52,279 bases of DNA from Brevibacterium gallinarum (GTDB lineage Bacteria > Actinomycetota > Actinomycetes > Actinomycetales > Brevibacteriaceae). Shown here in pieces: positions 42,687 to 50,996 of this stretch. The first letter of the stretch is position 1, and each line of letters starts with the position of its first letter. A program made the translations under genes and the position numbers. The stretch lies in the NCBI RefSeq assembly GCF_014836885.1, contig NZ_JACSPY010000019.1:1-52279 (forward strand). Direction: 5' to 3'. The notes under the pieces are model-generated. The model worked only from the letters and a program-made list of their open reading frames with translations. It did not search any database and was not told the origin of the DNA.

Positions 42687-43387
42687 GACAGCCTGCTTTC
42701 TTTGGTTTGCAGTGGAGTGGAGGAGACTGACGCGGAGTGGGTCTGAGTCCAATGGAGGATTCCATCGCGCAGATCTGCCAGCGAGCTTCCGCGCATGGTG
42801 ACGGGAGCTGCACTGTCGAACGCGGTCGCCCCGACGAGGGCGGTGTCTGCGCCCATCGCCCAGGCGGGCGCGAGATCGAACTCGACGATGTCGCCGATGG
42901 CGAGTACAGGACCGCGCACATAAGCATGCCGGGCGATGTCGACGAGCCCCAGGGGTTTGCCGACGTTGAAGTGCACGGCGTCGAAGCGCTCGCGCACTCC
43001 CCAGGAGTCGAGCACCTGATGGATGCTCTGCTCAGGGGCGTTGGTCGCCAGGATGAGTTCGGCATGCGGTGCGAGCGCGGCCAGGAAGCCATCGAGGTCC
43101 TCGATGGTTCTCACGGGTGCATCGGTGGTGCCGAGCTTCACCCGACTGCGTCGATACGCACCGGACAGCGTGTCCTCATCGACTCCATCAGCTGCAGCCA
43201 GCGAGCCGACGATGTCATAACCGTCGCGGTAGGTGCGGTCGCCGGAGTCGAAGTCCGCAAGTGCTTCATCGACGCGCGAGCGAAAATCCGCGCCGGCGAA
43301 TGCGGCGGCTTCGTCGGCGTAGGCCAGGACAGGGCCATGCCCGATCGCCAGAGTGCCATCGAAGTCGAAGATGATGCTTGCTGCCAC
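42683..43387 (-). CDS. HAD-family phosphatase leading the phosphonate-type transporter operon
   Basis: 234-residue haloacid-dehalogenase hydrolase. Motif I DFDGT with Asp8/Asp10 at the very start, motif II Thr in 'LILATNAPE', motif III Lys in 'NVGKPLGLV', motif IV 'AIGDIVEFD'. A helical cap lies between I and II. GTG start with AAAGGAG 4 bases upstream. As first gene of a transporter operon it probably dephosphorylates the imported compound. It lacks the obvious features of phosphonoacetaldehyde hydrolase (PhnX), so a phosphate ester is as likely a substrate as a phosphonate. Confidence 0.85.
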   Translation of the reverse strand: MAASIIFDFDGTLAIGHGPVLAYADEAAAFAGADFRSRVDEALADFDSGDRTYRDGYDIVGSLAAADGVDEDTLSGAYRRSRVKLGTTDAPVRTIEDLDGFLAALAPHAELILATNAPEQSIHQVLDSWGVRERFDAVHFNVGKPLGLVDIARHAYVRGPVLAIGDIVEFDLAPAWAMGADTALVGATAFDSAAPVTMRGSSLADLRDGILHWTQTHSASVSSTPLQTKESRLS

Positions 43388-43409
43388 GGGGCTCCTTTGG
43401 GTTGTACGA

Positions 43410-43434
43410 CCACAGCTGTGGACGTGCCGTCCAC
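43410..43434. promoter_or_regulatory. Palindrome cluster upstream of the HAD/phn operon
   Basis: Perfect 12-bp palindrome CCACAGCTGTGG (43410-43421) overlaps a second inverted repeat GTGGAC-GTGCC-GTCCAC (43418-43434), 23-47 bases upstream of the HAD start. A possible -10 (TATTTA, minus strand) lies just beyond. Likely operator for the RpiR regulator at the operon end. Confidence 0.5.
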
Positions 43435-43508
43435 GATAAATAGACTGTATGAACGGAGCGACCACAGGAAGGTGAATTTGCGGTGACAGTGTCCAAACCG
43501 CATAGAAG

Positions 43509-43537
43509 TGCCCCGGCAGACGGAATCAGCCGGGGCA
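43509..43537 (-). terminator. Hairpin after the SDR gene
   Basis: TGCCCCGGC / GCCGGGGCA, perfect 9-bp stem with an 11-base loop, 26 bases past the SDR stop. No T-run; probable terminator. Confidence 0.6.
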
Positions 43538-43562
43538 GGTGCAGCACATAGGAGGTGGCGGG

Positions 43563-44555
43563 TCAGTCCCCGCGCGCCAGCCGGCGAAGCGTCTCCTCCG
43601 TGTCATCGCTCAGCCCCGCAGCACCGGCTGCAATCGGACCACCGCGGGACTCTTCGAAGGCCAGAGCGTCGGCAAAGGTCTGTTCCAGCGGCCGGTGTGT
43701 CAACCCTCGGGCGCGTGCGGCATCAGCGCCGACGGTGCCGATGAAGGGCATGTCAGGGATCTCGGCCCACAGCGGCAGACTCTCCGGACCCATCCACATG
43801 CCCGCTCCGGCATCGGTGAGGAGCCCAGCGTCCACGGGCACGAACGCCACCTCCGTGCCGGCGGCCTGCTGCGCGGCGTCAAGCAGCTCTCCGAGAGTGG
43901 CTGTCGGTCCTGCAGCGTTGAAGATCCCCGTCGTCCGGTGCTCAGCACAGTGCACGATCCAATCGGCCAGGTCGGTGACGTCGAGCAGGCTGAGGGGGAA
44001 TCCGATGTCCACCGGAACCACCACCTCGGGCCCGGTGGGATGTGCGAACCGCCACGGGTAGTAACCCGACCGACCCGTGTCATCGCCAGCACCGCCGAGC
44101 AGGCCGGGGCGGATAATGAGGTGCTGGGCAGCAAGCCGTTCGACAGCTGCCTCGCAGGCTGACTTCGCGGCACCGTAGTCAGTCGCGTCGTCGAGCTTGT
44201 CATCGGCCATTGCCGGGTGGATCGGCGCGGTCTCGTCAGGTTCGAAGATGTCGCCGCGCGCGTAGACGCTGGCCGAGGAGATGTAGATCCAGTGCGCGGC
44301 ATCGACAGTGCCGAGCGCGTCGCGGACGAAGCCGGGGTGGCTCGTCAGATCGATCGCGACATCCCAGCGGCGGTCAGCCAACCGTTTCAACCCTTCAGAG
44401 GAATCGCGGTCGACGGCGATGAACTCCGCTGCCTCGGCAACGGGAGTCGTGCCGCGGCAGGCGCACGTGACGTGATGACCGGCTCCGGTGAAACCGGTGA
44501 CGAGCTGACGGCCGAGCATGCCGTTGCCGCCGAAGAGAAGCACTGAGAGACTCAT
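43563..44555 (-). CDS. NAD(P)-dependent epimerase/dehydratase-type SDR
   Basis: 330-residue extended short-chain dehydrogenase. Nucleotide motif 'LFGGNGMLGRQLV' (GxxGxxG) at 8-20, 'IYISSASVYA', and the catalytic Tyr-Lys pair in 'TDYGAAKSACE'. The C-terminal half resembles nucleotide-sugar epimerase/reductase relatives. Substrate unknown. Single gene flanked by hairpins on the downstream side; GAGGG lies just upstream of the ATG. Confidence 0.85.
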   Translation of the reverse strand: MSLSVLLFGGNGMLGRQLVTGFTGAGHHVTCACRGTTPVAEAAEFIAVDRDSSEGLKRLADRRWDVAIDLTSHPGFVRDALGTVDAAHWIYISSASVYARGDIFEPDETAPIHPAMADDKLDDATDYGAAKSACEAAVERLAAQHLIIRPGLLGGAGDDTGRSGYYPWRFAHPTGPEVVVPVDIGFPLSLLDVTDLADWIVHCAEHRTTGIFNAAGPTATLGELLDAAQQAAGTEVAFVPVDAGLLTDAGAGMWMGPESLPLWAEIPDMPFIGTVGADAARARGLTHRPLEQTFADALAFEESRGGPIAAGAAGLSDDTEETLRRLARGD

Positions 44556-44646
44556 GCCCTCACGCTAGGGCTCGGGGCGACCAGTCACAATGCCGATCCG
44601 CTGTCAGCAGAAGGCGGGACGTGGAAGACAGGTTCATGAATGAGCA

Positions 44647-44680
44647 AAGCGCCTCACACTGAGCACAGTGCGGGGCGCTT
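44647..44680 (-). terminator. Terminator of the crotonase/nitronate operon
   Basis: AAGCGCC (44647-44653) pairs with GGCGCTT (44674-44680), with an inner CACT/AGTG stem. On the minus strand the hairpin is followed by TTTGCTCATT. It starts 26 bases past the crotonase stop. Confidence 0.65.
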
Positions 44681-44706
44681 CGTCGTTCAGCAGATGCGGG
44701 TGGTTC

Positions 44707-45477
44707 TCACCGTCCGGTCCAGCGCGGAGCGCGCTTCTCGGCGAACGCCGTGGCACCTTCGCGGGCGTCGTCGGACTCCATGACCGGGTCGCTGATGGCC
44801 GCCTGGCGGGTGAACTTCTCACCGGCCGGCCAGCCCGGGCTTTCGCTGATGATCTGCTTCGAAGCGCGCACAGCCAGCGGCCCGTTCGCGGCGATCCGCT
44901 CAGCCAGCGCGAGCGCACCGTCGAGTGCCTGGCCTTCAGGCACCAAGGCGTTGACAAAGCCGTGCTTCTCACCGAAGGCCGCCGGGTAGATGTCTCCGGT
45001 GAGCGCCATCTCCATTGCCACCGCCCGGTGGGTGCGCTCCGGCAGCGTCACGAGCCCGCCGGCTGCTGCGACGAGGCCGCGCTTGACCTCGGGGATGCCG
45101 AACTTCGCCGACTCCGAGGCGACGACGAGGTCGCAGGCGAGCATCGTCTCGAACCCGCCGGCCAGCGCGTAGCCTTCGACAGCGGCGATGAGCGGCTTGG
45201 CAGGCGGTGCCTCGGTCAGTGCCAGGAACCCGCGGCCGGGCAGGCCGGGCAGCTCACCGCGGACGAAGCCCTTGAGGTCCATCCCGGAGCAGAACGTTCC
45301 GCCGGCGCCGGTGAGCACGGCGACGCTGAGGCTGTCATCCGCATCGAAGCCGTCGATGATCCCGGCCATGAGCCGGGCCATCTCCGCAGTCGCGGCGTTC
45401 TTCGCCTCGGGCCGGTTGAGGGTGATGACGAGGACGCCGTCGCGGACCTCGGTGAGCACCTCGGGCTGTTCGATCAT
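44707..45477 (-). CDS. Enoyl-CoA hydratase/isomerase family protein (crotonase)
   Basis: 256 residues with crotonase fold. Oxyanion-hole loops are 'FCSGMDLKGF' and 'ALAGGFETMLACDLVVASESAKFGIPEVKRGL'. The second Glu position of classical hydratases is replaced (AAAGGLVTLP), so isomerase or another crotonase activity is possible. Overlaps the nitronate monooxygenase-like gene by 4 bases, suggesting joint function. Confidence 0.87.
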   Translation of the reverse strand: MIEQPEVLTEVRDGVLVITLNRPEAKNAATAEMARLMAGIIDGFDADDSLSVAVLTGAGGTFCSGMDLKGFVRGELPGLPGRGFLALTEAPPAKPLIAAVEGYALAGGFETMLACDLVVASESAKFGIPEVKRGLVAAAGGLVTLPERTHRAVAMEMALTGDIYPAAFGEKHGFVNALVPEGQALDGALALAERIAANGPLAVRASKQIISESPGWPAGEKFTRQAAISDPVMESDDAREGATAFAEKRAPRWTGR

Positions 45478-46454
45478 GAGCTGACTCCGAGCGTGGCGAG
45501 CATGTCGGCCTTGGCGGCCTCGTACTCATCGGCCAGGCGGGCGACGAGCTCACCGGCCGGCAGGGACGCATCGATCGTCCCGATGCCCTGACCCGAACCC
45601 CAGATGTCGCGCCAAGCCTTCGACTTCTCCGAGCCGCCGGAGCCGAAGTTCATCTTCGAGGGGTCGGATTCGGGCAGGTTGTCCGGGTCGAGGCCGGCGG
45701 CTTCGATGCTGCCGCGCAGGTAGTTGCCGTGCACGCCGGTGAAGAGGTTGGTGTAGACGATGTCGCTGGCAGTCGAGTCGACGATCATCTGCCGGTACCC
45801 GTCGGTCACCTGCGCCTCCGGGGTCGAGAGGAACGCCGAGCCGACATAGGCGAAGTCAGCCCCGGTAGCCTGGGCGGCAAGCACCGAACGGCCGTGGGCG
45901 AGTGCTCCGGAGAGTGCGATCGGGCCGTCGAACCAGGCGCGGACCTCGTTGAGGAACGCGAAGGGTGAGAGCATTCCGGCATGTCCGCCGGCGCCGGCGG
46001 CGACGAGGATGAGCCCGTCGGCGCCCTTCTCGATCGCCTTGTGCGCAAAGCCGTTGTGGATGACGTCATGGAGCACGATGCCGCCGTAGGAGTGCACGGC
46101 GTCATTGACCTCGGTGCGGGCGCCGAGTGAGGTGATGACGATCGGCACCTGGTGCTTGACGATCGTCTCCAGGTCAGCCTCGATGCGGTTGTTGGACCGG
46201 TGCACGATGAGGTTCGCTGCGACCGCCCCGACCGGCTTGTCCGGGTTCGCCTTCGCGAACGCCGCATTGGATTCTTCGATCTCGTGCAGCCATTCATCGA
46301 GCAGCTCGGCCGGGCGTGCGTTGAGCGTGGGGAACGCGCCGATGACACCGGCCTGGCACTGGGCGGTGACGAGCTGGGGACCGGAGGCGATGAACATCGG
46401 CGATGCGATGACCGGCAGCCGCAGGGGACGGGTGAGGACCTCGGGAAGAGCCAT
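45474..46454 (-). CDS. Nitronate monooxygenase-like FMN-dependent oxidase
   Basis: 326-residue TIM-barrel flavoenzyme of the 2-nitropropane dioxygenase/nitronate monooxygenase family: 'PVIASPMFIASGPQLVTAQCQAGVIGAFPTLNAR', FMN-binding 'GLILVAAGAGGHAGMLSPFAFL', 'FDGPIALSGALAHGRSV' and 'GADFAYVGSAFLST'. GAGGAGAAAC precedes the ATG. Members oxidise alkyl nitronates or, in acyl-CoA contexts, act as flavin-dependent oxidoreductases. Coupling to a crotonase suggests a CoA-thioester pathway rather than nitro-compound detoxification, but this is inference. Confidence 0.88.
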   Translation of the reverse strand: MALPEVLTRPLRLPVIASPMFIASGPQLVTAQCQAGVIGAFPTLNARPAELLDEWLHEIEESNAAFAKANPDKPVGAVAANLIVHRSNNRIEADLETIVKHQVPIVITSLGARTEVNDAVHSYGGIVLHDVIHNGFAHKAIEKGADGLILVAAGAGGHAGMLSPFAFLNEVRAWFDGPIALSGALAHGRSVLAAQATGADFAYVGSAFLSTPEAQVTDGYRQMIVDSTASDIVYTNLFTGVHGNYLRGSIEAAGLDPDNLPESDPSKMNFGSGGSEKSKAWRDIWGSGQGIGTIDASLPAGELVARLADEYEAAKADMLATLGVSS

Positions 46455-46600
46455 GTTTCTCCTCGTGAACGTCGGGGTGACCGAACGATTGTTAAGCGCT
46501 GTCGCCCACTACTGTAACCCACACCACGTGCAAGGCGGCGGACACCCGTTGGGGTGACCGCCGCCTCGGGAGCGGATGCCGGCTGTCGCCGGCGGGCCGA

Positions 46601-47377
46601 TCAGGTGTCGGTGAAGTCCGGGTCGCGCTTCTCGACGAAGGCGGCCATGCCCTCGGACTGGTCGTTGGTCGCCAGTGCCGAGTGGAACAGGCGGCGCTCG
46701 AAGAGCAGGCCCTGCTGCAGCGTCGTCTCGAAGGAGGCGTTGACGGCCTCCTTGACCATCGCCGAGGCGATGCGGGACTTGCTAACGATCGTTGCGGCGA
46801 TCTTGCGGGCCTCGTCCATCAGCTCGTCGTGCGGGACGACGCGGGCCACAAGCCCGGAGCGCTCGGCCTCCTCGGCGTCCATCATCCGGCCGGTCAGGCA
46901 CAGGTCCATCGCCTTGGCCTTGCCGATCGCACGCGTCAGGCGCTGCGAGCCGCCCATGCCCGGCAGCACGCCGAGGTTGATCTCGGGCTGGCCGAACTTC
47001 GCCTTCTCCGAGGCGATGAGGATGTCGCACATCATCGCCACCTCACAGCCGCCGCCGAGTGCGAAGCCGTTGACCGCGGCGATCGTCGGCTTGCGCACCG
47101 CAGTCAGGCGGCTCCAGCCGGCGAAGAAGTCGGTCTTGAAGGCGGTGGCGAAGTCGAGTTCGGCCATCTGCTTGATGTCAGCACCGGCGGCGAAGGCGCG
47201 GTCGGTGCCGGTGATGATGATCGCCTTGACGGAGTCATCGGCGTCGAACTGCTCGGCTGCGGTCGCGATGTCCTCGAGCACCTGCTGGTTGAGGGCGTTG
47301 AGGGCCTTCGGGCGGTTGATAGTGATGACGGCGATGCCGTCGGCGGATTCGGTGAGGATCGTCTCGAAGTCGGTCAT
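46601..47377 (-). CDS. Enoyl-CoA hydratase (valine/fatty-acid type)
   Basis: 258-residue crotonase with both catalytic glutamates in place: '[40 protein letters not shown]' (pieces at about 100-140), and oxyanion loop '[12 protein letters not shown]'. This is the classical short-chain enoyl-CoA hydratase pattern. GGAAGG lies 7 bases before the ATG, and the start overlaps the upstream hydrolase stop. In this operon it would hydrate methacrylyl-CoA. The 146-base gap after it contains a GCCGGC-TGTC-GCCGGC hairpin (46578-46593) and a CCGCCTCGGG fragment of the dispersed repeat. Confidence 0.92.
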   Translation of the reverse strand: MTDFETILTESADGIAVITINRPKALNALNQQVLEDIATAAEQFDADDSVKAIIITGTDRAFAAGADIKQMAELDFATAFKTDFFAGWSRLTAVRKPTIAAVNGFALGGGCEVAMMCDILIASEKAKFGQPEINLGVLPGMGGSQRLTRAIGKAKAMDLCLTGRMMDAEEAERSGLVARVVPHDELMDEARKIAATIVSKSRIASAMVKEAVNASFETTLQQGLLFERRLFHSALATNDQSEGMAAFVEKRDPDFTDT

Positions 47378-48420
47378 GAAAAAACCTTCCTGTCCTGTTC
47401 GGTGTTGAGGATCGCGTCGACTTCGGCCTGCTCGACCTCGCCGAGCGTGGCCGGGTTCCACTGCGGGTTGCGGTCCTTGTCGATGACCTGGGCACGGATG
47501 CCCTCGCGCAGATCCGGGCGGGCGGCGATCTCCGTGCCGGCCCGGAAGTCGCGCTCGAGCACCTCCTGCAGCGTCATCGTCTTCGCCGTCCGGATCATCT
47601 CGAAGGTCACTGCCAGCGACTGCGGGGACTTGGCCTTGATGACCTCAGCGGTCTTGGCGGCATCCTCATCGCCGTGGGCGAGGAGGGCTGCGAGGATCGC
47701 CTCGACGGAGTCGTGGGCGAAGCAGGTGTTGATCCACGCCTCAGCCTCGGCCAGCTCATTGGCCGGTGCCTCGCCGGCGAAGGAGGCCAGGGTCTCGACG
47801 GCTTTCGTGCCGTCGGCCTCGAGTGCTGAGATGAGCTCCTCGACCTTCTCCTGGGGCACGAAGGTGTCGGCCAGCCCGTAGGCCAGTGCGGCACCCGGTC
47901 CGATCGGCAGGCCGGTCAGGCCCATGTACATGCCGATCTCACCGGGGGTCTGGGCGAGCAGGTAGGTGCCGCCGATGTCGGGGAACAGGCCGATGCCGGT
48001 CTCGGGCATGCCCAGCTTCGTCGTCTCGGTCACCACGCGGTGCGAGCCGTGGACGGAGACGCCGACGCCGCCGCCCATCGTGATGCCGTGCATGATCGCG
48101 ATGTAGGGCTTGGGGTAGCCGGCGATGTCGAAGTTCATCCGGTACTCCTCGGCCCAGAAGTCCTGGGATTCGGAGGTGCCGGCGACCAGATCCTGGTAGA
48201 TCGCCTTGATGTCGCCGCCGGCGCACAGGCCGCGGTCTCCGCGGCCGGTGATGAGCACAGCGGCGACGGCGTCATCGTCGCGCCATGCGTTGAGTGCGCT
48301 GTCGATGGAGGCGACCATGTCGCGGCCGAGGGCGTTGATCGCCTTGGCCTTGTTCAGCTCGATGCGGCCGAGGCCGTTCACCACGCGTGTGATGACGAGC
48401 GCGTCGTCAGATGACGTCAT
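47374..48420 (-). CDS. 3-hydroxyisobutyryl-CoA hydrolase
   Basis: 348-residue crotonase-superfamily member of HIBCH length. '[19 protein letters not shown]' and '[48 protein letters not shown]' in pieces show the HIBCH-specific [11 protein letters not shown] motif. The C-terminal '[35 protein letters not shown]' is also diagnostic. It acts in valine breakdown, freeing 3-hydroxyisobutyrate from its CoA ester. Starts directly after the dehydrogenase stop and overlaps the hydratase gene by 4 bases. Confidence 0.92.
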   Translation of the reverse strand: MTSSDDALVITRVVNGLGRIELNKAKAINALGRDMVASIDSALNAWRDDDAVAAVLITGRGDRGLCAGGDIKAIYQDLVAGTSESQDFWAEEYRMNFDIAGYPKPYIAIMHGITMGGGVGVSVHGSHRVVTETTKLGMPETGIGLFPDIGGTYLLAQTPGEIGMYMGLTGLPIGPGAALAYGLADTFVPQEKVEELISALEADGTKAVETLASFAGEAPANELAEAEAWINTCFAHDSVEAILAALLAHGDEDAAKTAEVIKAKSPQSLAVTFEMIRTAKTMTLQEVLERDFRAGTEIAARPDLREGIRAQVIDKDRNPQWNPATLGEVEQAEVDAILNTEQDRKVFS

Positions 48421-49587
48421 TTATCCCACTCCTGTGCTCTTGCGGGAGATGATGACCCGCATGATCTCGTTCGTGCCTTCGAGGATCTGGTGGACGCGCA
48501 GATCGCGCACCAGCTTCTCGATTCCATACTCGTTGAGATAACCGTATCCGCCAAACAGCTGCAGGGCTTCGTTGGCGACCTCGAAGCCGGCATCGGTCGC
48601 CGCCAGCTTCGCCATCGACGCCAGCAGCGAGGTGTTCGGATCCCCGGCATCGTAGGCGGCTGCGGCCCGGCGCAGCAGGGAGCGGGCGGCTTCGAGCTTC
48701 GTCTGCATGTCCGCCAGCCGGAAGCGCAGCGCCTGGAAGCCGTTGAGCTCGGTGCCGAAGGCCTGCCGCTCACCCATGTACGTGATGGCCTTCTCCAGTG
48801 CGGACTGCCCGCCGCCGAGCGAGCAGGCGCCGATGTTGAGGCGGCCGCCGTCGAGGCCGGACATCGCGATCTTGAAGCCCTCGCCCTCCTCGCCCAGGCG
48901 GTTCTCGACCGGCACCTTGACGTTCTCCATGAACACCTGGCGGGTCGGCTGGGCGTTCCAGCCCATCTTGATCTCATTGGGCCCGAAGTCGAAGCCCTCG
49001 GTGCCCTTCTCGACGATGAACGTCGAGATGCCGCGCGATCCCTCCTGGCCGGTGCGGGCCATGACGAGGTAGATCTCCGACGTTCCGGCACCGGAGATGA
49101 ACTGCTTGACGCCGTTGAGCACATAGTGGTCGCCGTCGAGCCGGGCGGTGGTGCGCAGGGCTGCGGCATCGGAGCCGGCGTTGGGTTCGGTCAGGCAGTA
49201 GGAGCCGAGCTTCTCGAAGGCCACCAGTGGCTGGAGGTACTTCTCCTTCTGCTGCTCATTGCCGTACTTATCGACCATCCACGCGACCATGTTGTGGATG
49301 GAGATGTAGGAGGCCACCGACGGGCAGCCGGTCGACAGGGCCTCGAAGATGAGAGCGGCATCGAGCCGGCCGAGTCCCACGCCGCCGGATTCCTCAGAGA
49401 CGTAGATGCCGCCCATGCCGAGCTCGGCGGACTTCTGGATGACGTCGACGGGGAAGTGCTTGTTGGCATCCCAGTCAAGGGCGTGCGGAGCGATCTCGGC
49501 ATCGGCGAAATCGCGGCACATATTGGACAGTTCGATCTGGTCGTCGGTCAGCCCGAATGTCAGAGCGGACGCGGTTGAGCGTGCCAT
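48421..49587 (-). CDS. Acyl-CoA dehydrogenase, probably isobutyryl-CoA dehydrogenase
   Basis: 388-residue FAD enzyme. Family blocks: 'YCLTEPNAGSDAAALRTTA', 'GVKQFISGAGTSEIYLVMART', 'FGGYGYLNEYGIEKLVRDLRVHQILEGTNEIMRVIISR', which holds the catalytic Glu region. Operon partners make isobutyryl-CoA the likely substrate. ATG 49587 has AAGGAG 6 bases upstream; a longer open frame crosses the promoter and is rejected. First gene of the operon. Confidence 0.92.
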   Translation of the reverse strand: MARSTASALTFGLTDDQIELSNMCRDFADAEIAPHALDWDANKHFPVDVIQKSAELGMGGIYVSEESGGVGLGRLDAALIFEALSTGCPSVASYISIHNMVAWMVDKYGNEQQKEKYLQPLVAFEKLGSYCLTEPNAGSDAAALRTTARLDGDHYVLNGVKQFISGAGTSEIYLVMARTGQEGSRGISTFIVEKGTEGFDFGPNEIKMGWNAQPTRQVFMENVKVPVENRLGEEGEGFKIAMSGLDGGRLNIGACSLGGGQSALEKAITYMGERQAFGTELNGFQALRFRLADMQTKLEAARSLLRRAAAAYDAGDPNTSLLASMAKLAATDAGFEVANEALQLFGGYGYLNEYGIEKLVRDLRVHQILEGTNEIMRVIISRKSTGVG

Positions 49588-49666
49588 CGTGGCTCCTTCT
49601 GCTGTGGGTCGTGCCGTGCACCAGCGGACGTGCGGCAGCCGCGGAGTGCACGACCGGTCTGTGTCC

Positions 49667-49695
49667 AGGGTAGTGAAGATTACTTGGACGTCCAA
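49667..49695 (-). promoter_or_regulatory. Promoter with palindromic operator for the valine-type operon
   Basis: Minus strand TTGGAC (49695-49690), 17 bases, TACCCT (49672-49667). The -35 is one half of the perfect 12-bp palindrome TTGGACGTCCAA (49684-49695), so a bound repressor, TetR-like in operator style, would block polymerase. Confidence 0.7.
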
Positions 49696-49729
49696 CTAAT
49701 TCTGCTTCGGCACCATTGTGCCATCCGCC

Positions 49730-49742
49730 CCCGAGGCGGTGG
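49730..49742 (+). repeat. Dispersed repeat CCCGAGGCGGTGG, intergenic copy
   Basis: Exact copy in the gap between the divergent dehydrogenase operon and the Imm5-like gene, followed by GCACC as in several other copies. Confidence 0.7.
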
Positions 49743-49868
49743 GCACCCAGGTGCTGCGGACTGGGGTCTGGCAGGTGGTGGCGGTAGGCTGTCGGTGCGA
49801 CCGCGGTCACCCTGCCGCAGTCTGCCGGCCCCCTCTATCCCCAGAGACATCCCCGGAAGGTCATCCCC

Positions 49869-50402
49869 ATGGTCTCCTCGCAGACTCTCAGCCTCGCCCA
49901 CCGGCGGGCAGCCGCCGCCTGGGCTGCCGACTGCGCCGCGCGTGTGCTGCCCTTGTTCGAGGCCGAGACATCCGATGAGCGGATTCGCGATGCGATCGAG
50001 CGCGCCTACGCCTTCAGTCGCGGCGAGCTCGGGGCCGCCGGTCAGGTCCAGTGCCGCGTCGACGCCGTGCGCGCGGCCAGCTCCGCGAGTTCACCGGCGG
50101 GGGCGGCTGCAGCCCGGGCTGCAGCGCAGGCAGCTGCGGTGGCGCATATGGGAGCCCACGCGCTCGGTGCTGCCGCTTATGCGGCACAGGCCGCCGGGCT
50201 TGCACTGCCGGCCGATCCCGAGGCGGTCGATGACGAGGTGCGCTGGCAGCTCGGCGTCTTGACACCCCATGCCCGCACTGCGCTGCGTCAGCTGCCGCGG
50301 CTGGGCACCGACGACGGCGGGCCGCTGGGATCCGGGCTGCTGACGACCGGCGTGCGCGGTCAGGTCATCTCCATCATCCAGGCCCACTCCTGCGCGCATT
50401 GA
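49869..50402 (+). CDS. Putative immunity protein, Imm5-like
   Basis: 177 residues, almost entirely alpha-helical and Ala-rich: 'AAAWAADCAARVLPLFEAETSDERIRDAIERAYAFSRGEL', then 'AARAAAQAAAVAHMGAHALGAAAYAAQAAGLA'. This spacing of ADCA..VLPLFE..R.R.AIE..a and the His-containing Ala helices matches proteins annotated as Imm5-type immunity proteins of polymorphic toxin systems. No toxin gene lies beside it, so the label says family, not function. GGAAGG lies 9 bases before the ATG. Confidence 0.6.
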   Translation: MVSSQTLSLAHRRAAAAWAADCAARVLPLFEAETSDERIRDAIERAYAFSRGELGAAGQVQCRVDAVRAASSASSPAGAAAARAAAQAAAVAHMGAHALGAAAYAAQAAGLALPADPEAVDDEVRWQLGVLTPHARTALRQLPRLGTDDGGPLGSGLLTTGVRGQVISIIQAHSCAH

Positions 50403-50420
50403 TGCGCCCGATGAGGGGCA

Positions 50421-50924
50421 TCAGTCCCGGGCGGAGCCGTCGAGACCAGCGCGCAGAGCGCTGAGCTCACCGAGCAGCCGGCTGACATCGGCTGGTGCGA
50501 GACCGGGCTGTTCGAATACGTCCCGGTTGAGGTCGGCAGTCGCCTCGGTCACGAGCTGACGGCCGGCCTCAGTGATCTCGACGAGCGTCGTGCGCCCGTC
50601 GGCCGGATGCGGGCGGCGGGCGACCAGGCCGGCGGCCTCCAGTCTGTCGACCGAGTTCGTCGTCGAGGTCGCGTGCACCTGCAGGCGCTTGGTGATCTTG
50701 TTCATCGGCAGGCTGCCGCGACGGGTGAAGGACAGCAGGGCAAGCACTTCATAGCGGGAGAAGGTCAGCCCCAGCGGCCGCAGCGTCTGATCGACCCGGG
50801 CGAGCAGCAGCTGGTGGGCGCGCATGATGGAGATGACGAGCGTCATGCCGTCGGCAGCGTCGGTCCAGCCATGGGCAAGCCACTGCCTGCGCGACTCGTC
50901 GATCGGGTCGAACTCCCGTTCCAC
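50421..50924 (-). CDS. MarR-family transcriptional regulator
   Basis: 167 residues with a MarR winged helix: 'LTFSRYEVLALLSFTRRGSLPMNKITKRLQVHATSTTNSVDRLEAAGLVARRPHPADGRTTLVEITEAG' in pieces (about 62-130). The GTG start has AGGAGG 7 bases upstream; the longer open frame runs into the divergent SRAP promoter. Convergent with the Imm5-like gene (18 bases apart). Target unknown; ligand probably a small phenolic or fatty compound by family. Confidence 0.9.
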   Translation of the reverse strand: MEREFDPIDESRRQWLAHGWTDAADGMTLVISIMRAHQLLLARVDQTLRPLGLTFSRYEVLALLSFTRRGSLPMNKITKRLQVHATSTTNSVDRLEAAGLVARRPHPADGRTTLVEITEAGRQLVTEATADLNRDVFEQPGLAPADVSRLLGELSALRAGLDGSARD

Positions 50925-50961
50925 GTCGTTCCTCCTGCCGAATCTGCTCACCTGCGAACAC

Positions 50962-50990
50962 TTGGCACCAGCATACTGACGTGGCACGAT
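50962..50990 (+). promoter_or_regulatory. Promoter for a leaderless SRAP transcript
   Basis: TTGGCA (50962-50967), 17 bases, CACGAT (50985-50990), then only 6 bases to the ATG at 50997. No ribosome-binding site, so the message is probably leaderless. Confidence 0.45.
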
Positions 50991-50996
50991 CAGGTT

